Shown here: positions 33,179-41,298 of the stretch, one piece after another
Layout: each line of letters begins with the position of its first letter
How positions within the stretch are numbered: the first letter of the stretch is position 1
Assembly (NCBI RefSeq): GCF_030651625.1
Contig: NZ_JAUSCF010000039.1
Location: 285,162-349,161, forward strand
DNA from: Hydrogenophaga sp.
GTDB taxonomy: Bacteria; Pseudomonadota; Gammaproteobacteria; Burkholderiales; Burkholderiaceae_C
Length of the DNA: 64,000 nucleotides
Direction of reading: 5' to 3'
Program-made: the position numbers and the translations under genes
The notes under the pieces: model-generated
The model's database searches: none
Told to the model about the DNA's origin: nothing
Seen by the model: the letters and a program-made list of their open reading frames with translations, nothing else

Positions 33179-34381
33179 TCAGCGCTTGTTCCTAATAGGA
33201 ACGTCCATTTCCTCAGGCTTGATCTCGCGCACCAGTTCCGGCACGCCCCATGCAAACGCCGGGTCGACCTTGATCTTGAAGTGGTACATGCTCTGCATGG
33301 CCTGATGGTCTTCCTTGCGGAAGGTCATGGTGCCCTTGGGCGTCTCGAAGCTCATGCCTTCCATGGTCTGGATGAGCTTGTCGGTGTTGGTGTCGCCGCC
33401 GGTCTTCTTCAGCGCCGTGACCACGGCCATGGCGGCAGAGAAGCCACCGGCGGTGAAGAAGTCAGGCGGTGACTTGAACTGCTTGTAGTGCTCGGCCACC
33501 AAGGCGTCGTTGACCGGGTTCTTCGGCAGGCCGAAGTAGTAGTAGCTCGCGCCTTCCATACCCGGGAACTGTTTGTAGGCCGTCATGGCAGGCAGGATGT
33601 TGCCGCCGGTGGCGATCTCGATGTTGTAGCGCTTGAGGTCCAGATCAGCGATCTTGAACGGGTTGCCTGCGCCGGCCCAGATGATGAAGATCACCTTGCG
33701 GCCGGGCTGATCCTTGAGCTTGTCGATCAGGCGCTGTGCACCGGCGGTGAAGTCGGTGGTGTTGGTGGGCAGGTATTCCTCGTGGACCAGCTTCGCGTTC
33801 TTGATGGCGTCCTTGAAGGCCTTCACGCCGTCACGGCCAAATGCATAGTCTTGCGCCAGGGTGGCGATAGTGGTGCCGGGCTTGTCGAGTGCCACGGCGT
33901 TGGAGATGGCGTCCTGCGAACTGTTGCGGCCCGTGCGAAAGATGTACTTGTTCCACTTGTCGCCGGTGATGGAATCGGCCACGGCCGGCTCCACCAGCAG
34001 GATCTTCTTGTATTCCTCTGCCACCGGCAGCATCGCCAGCGCCACGCCGGAGCCGGTCGGGCCAATGGCGATGTCGGCCTTGTCGTCTGCGTAGGCCGCA
34101 GCCAGCTGGGCCTTGCCCACGTCCGGTTTGAACTGGCTGTCCTTCTCGATCACCACCAGTTTCTTGCCGTTGACCATCATCGTGCCCTGCGTGGCGTAGC
34201 TCAAACCCATCATCAGGCCGGTGTGCGTCTGCTTCGCGTAGGCCTCCAGGGGGCCGGTCTTGTCGTACACGTGGGCGATGCGGATCTCGCCCTTGCTCGC
34301 CTGGGCCGAGGCGATGGAAGTGGCAAGCGAGGCCGCGCAGGCGAGCGCAATGACCGCGAGGCGGCGGGTGGGATTTGTCAT
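33179..34381 (-). CDS. Liv-type periplasmic substrate-binding protein
   Basis: This 400-residue protein has a signal peptide (cleavage near SIASA26) and a type I periplasmic binding fold of the LivK/amide-binding class (IRIAHVYDKTGPLEAYAKQ, AIGPTGSGVALAMLPVAEEY). It is first in the unit and preceded by a sigma-54 promoter. The ligand is unknown: branched-chain amino acids, amides and hydroxyacids are all possible for this class. The neighbouring PHB depolymerase suggests 3-hydroxybutyrate or its oligomers. The ribosome binding site is CAGGAGAC. Confidence 0.92.
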   Translation of the reverse strand: MTNPTRRLAVIALACAASLATSIASAQASKGEIRIAHVYDKTGPLEAYAKQTHTGLMMGLSYATQGTMMVNGKKLVVIEKDSQFKPDVGKAQLAAAYADDKADIAIGPTGSGVALAMLPVAEEYKKILLVEPAVADSITGDKWNKYIFRTGRNSSQDAISNAVALDKPGTTIATLAQDYAFGRDGVKAFKDAIKNAKLVHEEYLPTNTTDFTAGAQRLIDKLKDQPGRKVIFIIWAGAGNPFKIADLDLKRYNIEIATGGNILPAMTAYKQFPGMEGASYYYFGLPKNPVNDALVAEHYKQFKSPPDFFTAGGFSAAMAVVTALKKTGGDTNTDKLIQTMEGMSFETPKGTMTFRKEDHQAMQSMYHFKIKVDPAFAWGVPELVREIKPEEMDVPIRNKR

Positions 34382-34434
34382 GTCTTGTCTCCTGTTGGTA
34401 TGGATGCACAGCGCGAAGCGCCGTCCCTTGCTAA

Positions 34435-34450
34435 TGCAGGCATCGTGCCA
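34435..34450 (-). promoter_or_regulatory. Sigma-54 (-24/-12) promoter of the binding protein-depolymerase-Liv unit
   Basis: On the minus strand TGGCACGATGCCTGCA has GG and GC elements exactly ten bases apart and matches the RpoN consensus TGGCACG-N4-TTGCA closely. It ends 54 bp before the binding-protein ATG. The sigma-54 activator gene lies immediately upstream in the same direction. Confidence 0.85.
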
Positions 34451-34502
34451 ACACGGAAGTTGTTTGATTTTGTTTGTTTTTTCAGTTGTTCGATGATCGA
34501 TA

Positions 34503-34564
34503 TGACTGAAAATCAGACATATCAGGACATCAAATCCGTCTGAAACTTAAACACCTGTATGAAA

Positions 34565-34572
<8 letters not shown>
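34503..34572 (-). promoter_or_regulatory. Three 17-bp enhancer-like repeats (putative activator binding sites)
   Basis: Read on the plus strand the copies are TGACTGAAAATCAGACA (34503-34519), CGTCTGAAACTTAAACA (34537-34553) and TGTATGAAATTAAGACA (34556-34572). They share YG-W-M-TGAAA-N-T-N-A-R-ACA and approach a dyad TGTCTGA-N3-TCAGACA. Their centres lie about 85-140 bp upstream of the predicted sigma-54 transcription start, where enhancer sites are expected. The third copy overlaps the 3' end of the activator gene. Confidence 0.65.
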
Positions 34573-36031
<1,459 letters not shown>

Positions 36032-36032
36032 C

Positions 36033-36305
36033 CTAGAAGCCGCAGTTGGACGGGCCCGAGTGGGCTGTCAGGGAGCGCGCTGGCAAGGCGCGACGACGCA
36101 GCGGGCTGGTGCCCGCGAGGAGGCGTAACTGCCCCCACGCTCTACCGCTTGCGCGGTTCGCTGCCCCCCGAGGGGGCTGACCTTGCTTGGGGCGGCCCTG
36201 AGCAAGGTCGGCTGCAGCCAGCGCACGCCCTGGCGGCTCAATCGGGTCTGTAGCGCTTTCACCCATGAAGTGAATCTCGTCGTGGTCAAAGTTCTCAGTG
36301 CTCAT
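36033..36305 (-). CDS. Possible small protein, C-terminal part made of repeat DNA
   Basis: This 90-residue frame starts MSTENFDHDEIHFMGESATD with a GGAGA ribosome binding site 7 bases upstream. It ends one base before the ATG of the sigma-54 activator (TAGGATG). The acidic N-terminal 25 residues look like real protein. The rest is encoded by a GC-rich intergenic repeat (36137-36203) and is Ala/Arg-rich. It may be the truncated start of a lost gene or a leader peptide coupling translation to the activator. No family is recognised. Confidence 0.35.
   Translation of the reverse strand: MSTENFDHDEIHFMGESATDPIEPPGRALAAADLAQGRPKQGQPPRGAANRASGRAWGQLRLLAGTSPLRRRALPARSLTAHSGPSNCGF
36137..36203. repeat. 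GC-rich palindromic repeat (CCCCCACGCTCTACCGC type)
   Basis: GCCCCCACGCTCTACCGCTT, CTGCCCCCCGAGGGGGCTGA and TTGGGGCGGCCC occur in the same order as in the tandem copies at 63.86-64.0 kb. This shows a dispersed family. Confidence 0.7.
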
Positions 36306-36361
36306 GGGCATCTCCAGCGGAAGTCAGCGCGATCAACCGGGGTTTCTAGGATCATGTCGCC

Positions 36362-36862
36362 ATGGTACCTTTCGCCCATGCCCACTCGCTGATGTCACGC
36401 CACATGCCCGCTTCCCCTGGCTCCGCCTCCCCGTCTGTTCGTGTCCGCCTCGACAAATGGCTTTGGGCGGCACGCTTCTACAAGACACGCGCGCTCAGCG
36501 CCGACGAAATCGACAAGGGTCGGGTCCATGTGAACGGCCAGAGCGCCAAGCCTTCTCGCGAAGTGCGCGCCGGCGACACGATCGAGCTTCGAAGCACCGA
36601 CGGGACGAGGACCTTCGTGGTCCGCGGCCTGAGCGGCGTGCGCGGCCCGGCACCCGTGGCGGCCCTGCTGTTTGAAGAAACCGCTGCGTCCATCGCGCTG
36701 CGCATCGAGGCCGCCGAGCGTCGCCGACTGGCACCTGAACCTGCGCACTCTCAGCCAATCGGGCGCCCCACCAAACGCGACCGGCGCGACATCGACCAGC
36801 TGCGTGGCCGCCCCGGTGCTGCCCAGTGGGACGACCGTTGGAGTGCATCCGTGGACGACTGA
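36362..36862 (+). CDS. hslR: S4-domain RNA-binding protein, HslR (heat shock protein 15) family
   Basis: This protein of up to 166 residues has an S4 RNA-binding domain (RVRLDKWLWAARFYKTRALSADEI and VNGQSAKPSREVRAGDTIEL) and a basic C-terminus. Hsp15 binds stalled 50S subunits that carry nascent chain-tRNA. In-frame ATGs at 36362, 36392 and 36404 are all possible and none has a strong ribosome binding site; the conserved domain begins about 25 residues in. It is a single gene, convergent with the DMT-transporter gene. Confidence 0.85.
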   Translation: MVPFAHAHSLMSRHMPASPGSASPSVRVRLDKWLWAARFYKTRALSADEIDKGRVHVNGQSAKPSREVRAGDTIELRSTDGTRTFVVRGLSGVRGPAPVAALLFEETAASIALRIEAAERRRLAPEPAHSQPIGRPTKRDRRDIDQLRGRPGAAQWDDRWSASVDD

Positions 36863-36891
36863 TGCAACAGCGGTCGCCCAGAATCACGACT

Positions 36892-37803
36892 TCAGTTCTT
36901 GCGCAGCCCCAGCCACATCACCGTGGCCACCACCACCAGCCCACCCAGCACTTGCACCGGCGCGATCGCCTGTCCCAGGATGGCCCACGCCAGCACCAGC
37001 GCAAAGATCGGCTCGATGTTCATGATGGCCGAATTCCCCACCACACCCAGGCGAGGCAGCACGGTGAACATGATTGTGAACGCCGTGCCGTACAGCACGG
37101 TCAGCCCCACCAGACCCCACCAACCTGCAACGGCCTGCGGCAGCTGAAAGCCGCCTTGGGTGGCCACGCCGGCGAGCGCGAGCACCGCCACGATGCCCAT
37201 GGTGCTCGCCGTGCGCAGTCGACCATCGAGATCACCGGTTTCGTGCTGCGTGAGCACCAGTGCCAGCCCGAAGGTGGCGGCAGCAGTCAAAGCAAACGCC
37301 ACGCCTGCACCAATCTGCTGCCACTGCCCGGAAGCGCCCAGGCCAGAAGATGCACCCAGCACATCCAGGGCGAGCGCCAGACCGAACAGCATCACGGGCA
37401 TCGCACGCACCAGACTCGGGGGTGGCTTCTGGCCATACACCACGCGCGCCCACAGGGCGGTCCACAGTGGGTAGGTGTTGAATGCCAGCAGCGCTATGGC
37501 CACCGGCAGGCGAGCCACGGCCGAGTACAGACACAGGCTTTGCACACCGACGAGCAAGCCCATGGCAGGCAAGGCGCGGCGATGGCGTGCCGTCAACTGG
37601 ATCGGCACCCGATAGATGCGAAGCAGTGCGACCACCACCAGCGCCGTGACGGCACTGCGGAACGTGACTGCCGTGGCCACATCCACACCGTGGTCGAACG
37701 CGATCCGTGCAGCCACGTGGTTCGCACCCATCATGAACGCGATGAGCAACAGAATCGCGAAGGCTGTGCCTGACAAGGCCATCAAGGGTGGCGTGGTGCG
37801 CAT
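36892..37803 (-). CDS. EamA/DMT-superfamily transporter
   Basis: The 303 residues (start MRTTPPLMALSG) contain ten predicted helices in two EamA repeats, with the typical AFNTYPLWTALWARVVYGQ and IMNIEPIFALVLAWAILGQ segments. It is an inner-membrane exporter of unknown substrate. The upstream in-frame start at 37875 adds a non-hydrophobic extension and is less likely. It is the last chromosomal gene before the integrated element. Confidence 0.85.
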   Translation of the reverse strand: MRTTPPLMALSGTAFAILLLIAFMMGANHVAARIAFDHGVDVATAVTFRSAVTALVVVALLRIYRVPIQLTARHRRALPAMGLLVGVQSLCLYSAVARLPVAIALLAFNTYPLWTALWARVVYGQKPPPSLVRAMPVMLFGLALALDVLGASSGLGASGQWQQIGAGVAFALTAAATFGLALVLTQHETGDLDGRLRTASTMGIVAVLALAGVATQGGFQLPQAVAGWWGLVGLTVLYGTAFTIMFTVLPRLGVVGNSAIMNIEPIFALVLAWAILGQAIAPVQVLGGLVVVATVMWLGLRKN

Positions 37804-37880
37804 GGGGGCGTGGGTTCTGGATGCATGCCGAAAATGTACCGTTCGGCTGCCCGGGAAAAGCAGGGCAGCAAACAAGAAAA

Positions 37881-37909
37881 AAGCCTAAGTGAACAAGTCA
37901 CTTAGGCTT
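37881..37909 (-). terminator. Strong terminator left of the element, probably the original tRNA-Ser terminator
   Basis: AAGCCTAAGTGA-N5-TCACTTAGGCTT is a perfect 12-bp stem that on the minus strand runs into TTTTTTCTTG. No gene in the immediate neighbourhood ends here. It is placed 6 bases beyond the tRNA-like repeat, where the tRNA-Ser transcript would have ended before the element inserted. Confidence 0.8.
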
Positions 37910-37914
37910 CAGTC

Positions 37915-37933
37915 TGGCGGGCGAGAGGGATTC
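37915..37933. repeat. Left attachment site (degenerate copy of tRNA-Ser 3' end)
   Basis: It matches the tRNA 3' end at 46373-46392 over 19 positions with one missing base (A after TGGCGG). The 13-base core GCGAGAGGGATTC is identical. Confidence 0.8.
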
Positions 37934-38026
37934 AGAAGAAGCCCGCATGCAATTGATTTCATTGCATTTTCTCAATCCGTCCGCGACCGATTACCCATTA
38001 TCTTACCCTCACGCTCACTGCTGGGG

Positions 38027-38296
38027 CTACGTCAACCCTTTGGGCGGGCGTTTCATCCGGCGCAGCATCAGGTTATCACTGCGCACCCGGTACACCGCAA
38101 GCGCGGTGCCTGCTGCCCTCAGCACCACGTACCCCAAACCCTGCGCTGAGGCGTACCCGCTCGATTCATCCGGGGTTCCCTGACCGCCCGTATCAAACCA
38201 TGCCGCCTTCGCCCGTCGCACCAATGCGGCCTGTGTTTCGGGGTCTGGGTCTTGGAAGCTATGAACCTGTTCAATCGGCACCGAAAAGAGCCTCAT
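38027..38296 (-). CDS. Small basic protein of unknown function, second gene of a two-gene unit
   Basis: The 89 residues end in a compact basic segment (YVVLRAAGTALAVYRVRSDN, then MLRRMKRPPKGL). I have no firm family name. The start overlaps the preceding gene by 26 bases, so translation is probably coupled. The size, overlap and shared operator resemble toxin-antitoxin operons, but no toxin fold is recognised and this is not claimed. Confidence 0.6.
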   Translation of the reverse strand: MRLFSVPIEQVHSFQDPDPETQAALVRRAKAAWFDTGGQGTPDESSGYASAQGLGYVVLRAAGTALAVYRVRSDNLMLRRMKRPPKGLT

Positions 38297-38582
38297 AGAA
38301 ATTGAAAGTCTCTTGCAGTTTGGGTACGTGGTAGTGAGCCACGGCGTTCAGGGCTGCTATCGCGGCATCGTCCAGCGTGTTGCCATATTGGCGGATCACG
38401 CCTTCAATCAGACCCTGCACCGTCTGTGCTGTGTTGCCAGTGGACTCGGTAGCGAGTTCGCACAGTGCATCCATGGGCAAGCCTTTTGTGACCCCCGCCA
38501 AATCAAAGCGAATCCCGGCGGGCATCGCTAGCAGGGTGTCGAGTTCTTCAGCGGTGACTAGATTGGATGACGGCATTTCCAT
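38271..38582 (-). CDS. Small acidic protein of unknown function, first gene of a two-gene unit
   Basis: The 103 residues (start MEMPSSNLVTAEELDTLLAM) are mostly helical and acidic, without signal peptide or cysteine pattern. The ATG at 38582 follows a promoter-like TTGACA (minus strand, 38638-38633) that lies within overlapping palindromes. It overlaps the downstream 89-residue gene. The function is unknown. It lies between the left attachment site and the cargo genes. Confidence 0.6.
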   Translation of the reverse strand: MEMPSSNLVTAEELDTLLAMPAGIRFDLAGVTKGLPMDALCELATESTGNTAQTVQGLIEGVIRQYGNTLDDAAIAALNAVAHYHVPKLQETFNFYEALFGAD

Positions 38583-38609
38583 GGTGTACCCCACGAAGTT
38601 GATGAAGCT

Positions 38610-38642
38610 ATCATTCTATCACAAACATAGTTTGTCAAACTA
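38610..38642 (-). promoter_or_regulatory. Promoter with two overlapping perfect palindromes (operator)
   Basis: TAGTTTG-T-CAAACTA (38628-38642) and ACAAAC-ATA-GTTTGT (38621-38635) are both perfect and overlap by eight bases. The minus-strand -35 TTGACA lies inside them. Possible -10 elements are AATGAT at 17-base spacing or TAGAAT at 14. The arrangement suggests an autoregulated operon. Confidence 0.6.
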
Positions 38643-38845
38643 TTTAATTGCGTGTTGTTGATGATGGTTGACGCCCGCCCTAATGTGTACCCCACCCCCA
38701 CCCCCCCGGGTACTGGACCCACACAAATTTGACGGGGGGACGGGTCAAAGGATGTGCCTCGCGATGGGGACGTCGCTGGAAAGCCTTTCCGCCATTTACC
38801 CTGTAAAGTGGATTAACACGCCACAGCCCAAGAAGGAGAAAACGT

Positions 38846-39187
38846 ATGCGAGAGCCACAGAATCCCGAGAGCCGTTATCCGACAGTGTTTGTGTCGCTGA
38901 TCGAGAACTGCCCGATGGCGCTCGAATGTCGCCAGAAATGGGAGACGTTGACAGCAACAGCCAACCCCATCGTTCGGCACTGCGACTCGTGCGGCAAGGA
39001 TGTCACCTTTTGCGCTACCCAGCAGAAGTTGGACCAAATGCGGGCTTCCGGGCAATGCGTCGCTTTCCACACCCGCCGCGAGAACCGACCGGTCACGGTC
39101 CTAGGCTTGCCCGGCAGTGCCCGCACCCCGCGCAGCAAGGGAGGCGACAGTGCCCCGGGACTGCGGTCGTTTATCGATAGCCTTTGA
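38846..39187 (+). CDS. Cysteine-rich CPM-EC/HCDSC protein, copy A
   Basis: The 113 residues, with no signal peptide, carry NCPMALEC, QKWETL, VRHCDSCGKDVTFCAT and GQCVAF. The cysteine pairs could form a small zinc ribbon. The protein at 39575-39907 is a paralogue with the same spacing. Both end in a (S/A)FIDS/G-type tail (LRSFIDSL). Similar CPxxWE...VRHCxxC motifs occur in uncharacterised proteins of diverse bacteria, but I know of no assigned function. A good ribosome binding site (AAGGAG) precedes the ATG. Confidence 0.75.
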   Translation: MREPQNPESRYPTVFVSLIENCPMALECRQKWETLTATANPIVRHCDSCGKDVTFCATQQKLDQMRASGQCVAFHTRRENRPVTVLGLPGSARTPRSKGGDSAPGLRSFIDSL

Positions 39188-39219
39188 CCCGTTGAAACCG
39201 TTCGCCAAAGTCTTTTCAG

Positions 39220-39549
39220 ATGAAGAATCTTTTTTGTTTTTTAGTTTTTTTAGGTTGCCAAGGCGGTTGGTCTATCGCGCATGCTGATGACAGCTTGGAT
39301 TGGGTGGACGAGTTCGTGGGGAAAATCCACTATGACCGCACCGTCTATGCTCAATGCCTTCTGGATGCAAACAGGGATTCGAAAGGGCTGAATTCAGCGG
39401 CTGTGCGGCTTGTGCGAGAGGCCTGCCAGACGAAAGCAATCCCGAAAAAATGTCGAGAGACTAAGCCGGGCACAATCAACTCATGCATTGCGGAATGCAA
39501 AGGAGCGGGCATGTACTCACGAAAATTTGGAGTGTGTTCGTTCAACTAA
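39220..39549 (+). CDS. Exported small cysteine-containing protein, unknown function
   Basis: The 109 residues have a signal peptide (MKNLFCFLVFLGCQGGWSIA, cleavage near AHA) and a mature part with five cysteines (AQCLLD, EACQTK, KKCRET, NSCIAEC, GVCSF). It is probably a disulfide-bonded periplasmic protein. Base composition is markedly AT-rich. It lies 32 bp after copy A and 25 bp before copy B, so it is part of the cassette. Confidence 0.7.
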   Translation: MKNLFCFLVFLGCQGGWSIAHADDSLDWVDEFVGKIHYDRTVYAQCLLDANRDSKGLNSAAVRLVREACQTKAIPKKCRETKPGTINSCIAECKGAGMYSRKFGVCSFN

Positions 39550-39574
39550 ATTGGTGTTTGAAAAAGGAATCGTA

Positions 39575-39907
39575 ATGAGTGACCCTGCGAACGAACCCGG
39601 AGCGCCGCCGACCAGCGGCTATTCAGTGATTGCGAACTGCCCCATGGAGTTCGAATGTCCGAAGCAATGGGAAACGATGGATGAAACATCTAGCCCTGAT
39701 GTACGGCACTGCGACTCATGCAACAAGGATGTGCACTTCTGCGCAACTGAAGAAAAGCTGGAACGGATGGCAGCTGCTGGTGAGTGCGTCTCGTTTTTCA
39801 CCGTGCGTGAACAACGGGTGCGCCGTCTTTCGGGTTCCCTCCGCCGTGACGATTTCGACGAACCTACAAATCCCGCTGTGCTGCGGGCGTTCATTGATGG
39901 TATTTGA
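39575..39907 (+). CDS. Cysteine-rich CPM-EC/HCDSC protein, copy B
   Basis: The 110 residues are paralogous to copy A: NCPMEFEC, KQWETM, VRHCDSCNKDVHFCATEEKLE, GECVSFFTVREQR and the tail LRAFIDGI. All six motif cysteines and both histidine positions are kept. The start at 39575 has AAAAAGGA upstream; a frame reaching further left overlaps the preceding gene and is not coding. It is 12 bp before the next exported protein. Confidence 0.75.
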   Translation: MSDPANEPGAPPTSGYSVIANCPMEFECPKQWETMDETSSPDVRHCDSCNKDVHFCATEEKLERMAAAGECVSFFTVREQRVRRLSGSLRRDDFDEPTNPAVLRAFIDGI

Positions 39908-39919
39908 AAGTCAATATTT

Positions 39920-40402
39920 ATGAGTTCACGAATGTTTGTCTTTTTTGCCGCGCTTTTCGCTGGAACGTTTCCTGCGATGCAAGTCCAAGCGGCTACATGG
40001 AGCGTAGATGGCACTCTCGCACTGACTTCGAGCTATTTCCCAAAATTGAAGGCTCTCAGGAATGTGACTTTTTCCATTGACTGGGACCGGCAGTCAAACT
40101 GTAAGCCAACAGTAAATGTGTATTTTATGGACGGAGATGAACTTGGCTCGTTTAAGTCAGTGAAAAAAGCTAGCGAACGCATGCGAGTGAAAATTGGGGA
40201 GAAGGTATGGACTGGGGACACCTTGTTAGCAGAACACTCCGGCGGGTATGCGATGGTTTTCTACGCGCAAGATGATCTGGTGAAAAAAATACCTACGGCC
40301 AGCTCTATCGCCGTTAAGGTTTTCACAGACGCCCCGTGGCTTGATTTTGATGGGCGCGGGTCAGAAAGCGCTCTAGCTCGCGCGAAGGCGAACTGCCGGT
40401 AG
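39920..40402 (+). CDS. Exported protein of unknown function, cassette partner
   Basis: The 160 residues have a signal peptide (cleavage near VQA24-ATW). The predicted mainly beta mature domain (WSVDGTLALTSSYFPKLKAL, VNVYFMDGD) keeps only two cysteines. No family is recognised. It is AT-rich and ends the four-gene plus-strand run. The alternation cytoplasmic-exported-cytoplasmic-exported suggests two duplicated pairs, though the two exported proteins are not obviously similar. Confidence 0.68.
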   Translation: MSSRMFVFFAALFAGTFPAMQVQAATWSVDGTLALTSSYFPKLKALRNVTFSIDWDRQSNCKPTVNVYFMDGDELGSFKSVKKASERMRVKIGEKVWTGDTLLAEHSGGYAMVFYAQDDLVKKIPTASSIAVKVFTDAPWLDFDGRGSESALARAKANCR

Positions 40403-40420
40403 CCAGATGCGGCCTTTGAG

Positions 40421-40975
40421 CTATTTCCATGCAAACCGGGACACCCGCTTTCGCGTCCACCGAACCAGTGCCGTCCTGGCGCTGTCCCCCATGGTCCCAT
40501 CCCTGCGGCTCAAGGTCAGCAGTCCTGTTGCAACGTGGTCGATCAATTCTCGGTGCCGAATCACAAACTCCCGGGTCACGTTGCGCATGCGGTTGAGGTC
40601 GCCGCCGTCGCGCACGAAGTCTGAGTGGGGGCCTTTAATCGCGTTCTCAAGGTCGAAGCGCCCATAGTACGGGTCGCCGTATTCGCACTCCCACTCATAC
40701 CCTGCGAGAGTCACGAAGCAGGCCTCATCTGTGCGCGTTTCGACGCTATCCACACCCCCCCATCCCAACCCTTTGCCCTTGGTGGGCACTTGGACCCTCC
40801 AAATGTGGGACCCCGGGCAGGCGCATGCGGCAGTGAAATGCGCAGCCTCATGCCTCGCTGTGTGCCAGCGTGCATCGATCTGGGAAGGTGTCAGGGGGTG
40901 ACCGTTCGCGATGACCTCGGGGGTGACTTGGAAGGTCGGGAGTTTATCTAGCTGGGTGACTGTCAGGTATGGCAT
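40421..40975 (-). CDS. Predicted zinc metallopeptidase-like protein (HExxH, M41-like)
   Basis: The 184 residues contain TARHEAAHFTAACACPG with the zincin motif H42-E43-x2-H46, then VTLAGYEWECEYGDP and FDLENA. These resemble the third-ligand region of stand-alone M41-like peptidases found in phages and mobile elements. No membrane segment or AAA+ domain is present. The start at 40975 (MPYLTVTQL) is preferred over 41119. It is convergent with the cassette and lies beside the iteron-like array. Confidence 0.65.
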   Translation of the reverse strand: MPYLTVTQLDKLPTFQVTPEVIANGHPLTPSQIDARWHTARHEAAHFTAACACPGSHIWRVQVPTKGKGLGWGGVDSVETRTDEACFVTLAGYEWECEYGDPYYGRFDLENAIKGPHSDFVRDGGDLNRMRNVTREFVIRHRELIDHVATGLLTLSRRDGTMGDSARTALVRWTRKRVSRFAWK

Positions 40976-41298
40976 GTGTGTTCCAAATAATGTTTGTTTG
41001 TGAGGTGGTCCAAGTAAGGACCCGTGTGGTCCGGGTATTTTTTGGACCCCGGACCGGCTGGAACCCGCATAAACACTGGGCTGGTCCGGGATGTCCAACT
41101 GGTCAGCCCTTTTTCGCAAGTTCAGCCACGGCGGTGCACGCGCGTGTTGTGGTGGGGGACTGGTATTTGTTCTTTACTGATTCTTCAAAATGGTTAGACC
41201 ACTTAGACCAGTAGGACCAAGCAAGGAACGGCGCGGCTTCCAGCCGGTCCGGGTAAAGCGCGAAACAACTGCCATCCCGGACCACTTGACCACTTGCG
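40976..41298. repeat. Iteron-like GGTCC array, candidate replication origin of the element
   Basis: No gene is seen here. There are nine GGWCC pentamers between 41007 and 41283. Four lie in a longer direct motif close to GTGGTCCGGGTA (41005-41016, 41026-41037, 41081-41092, 41244-41255); the first two are 21 bp apart. Inverted forms (CCCGGACC) are at 41051 and 41279. Repeated GACCACTT also occurs. It directly follows the primase-helicase gene. Confidence 0.55.

Noticed and set aside
38027..38594. Naming the two small overlapping genes a toxin-antitoxin system
   Set aside because: Size and operator are suggestive, but no toxin or antitoxin fold or catalytic motif is recognisable.
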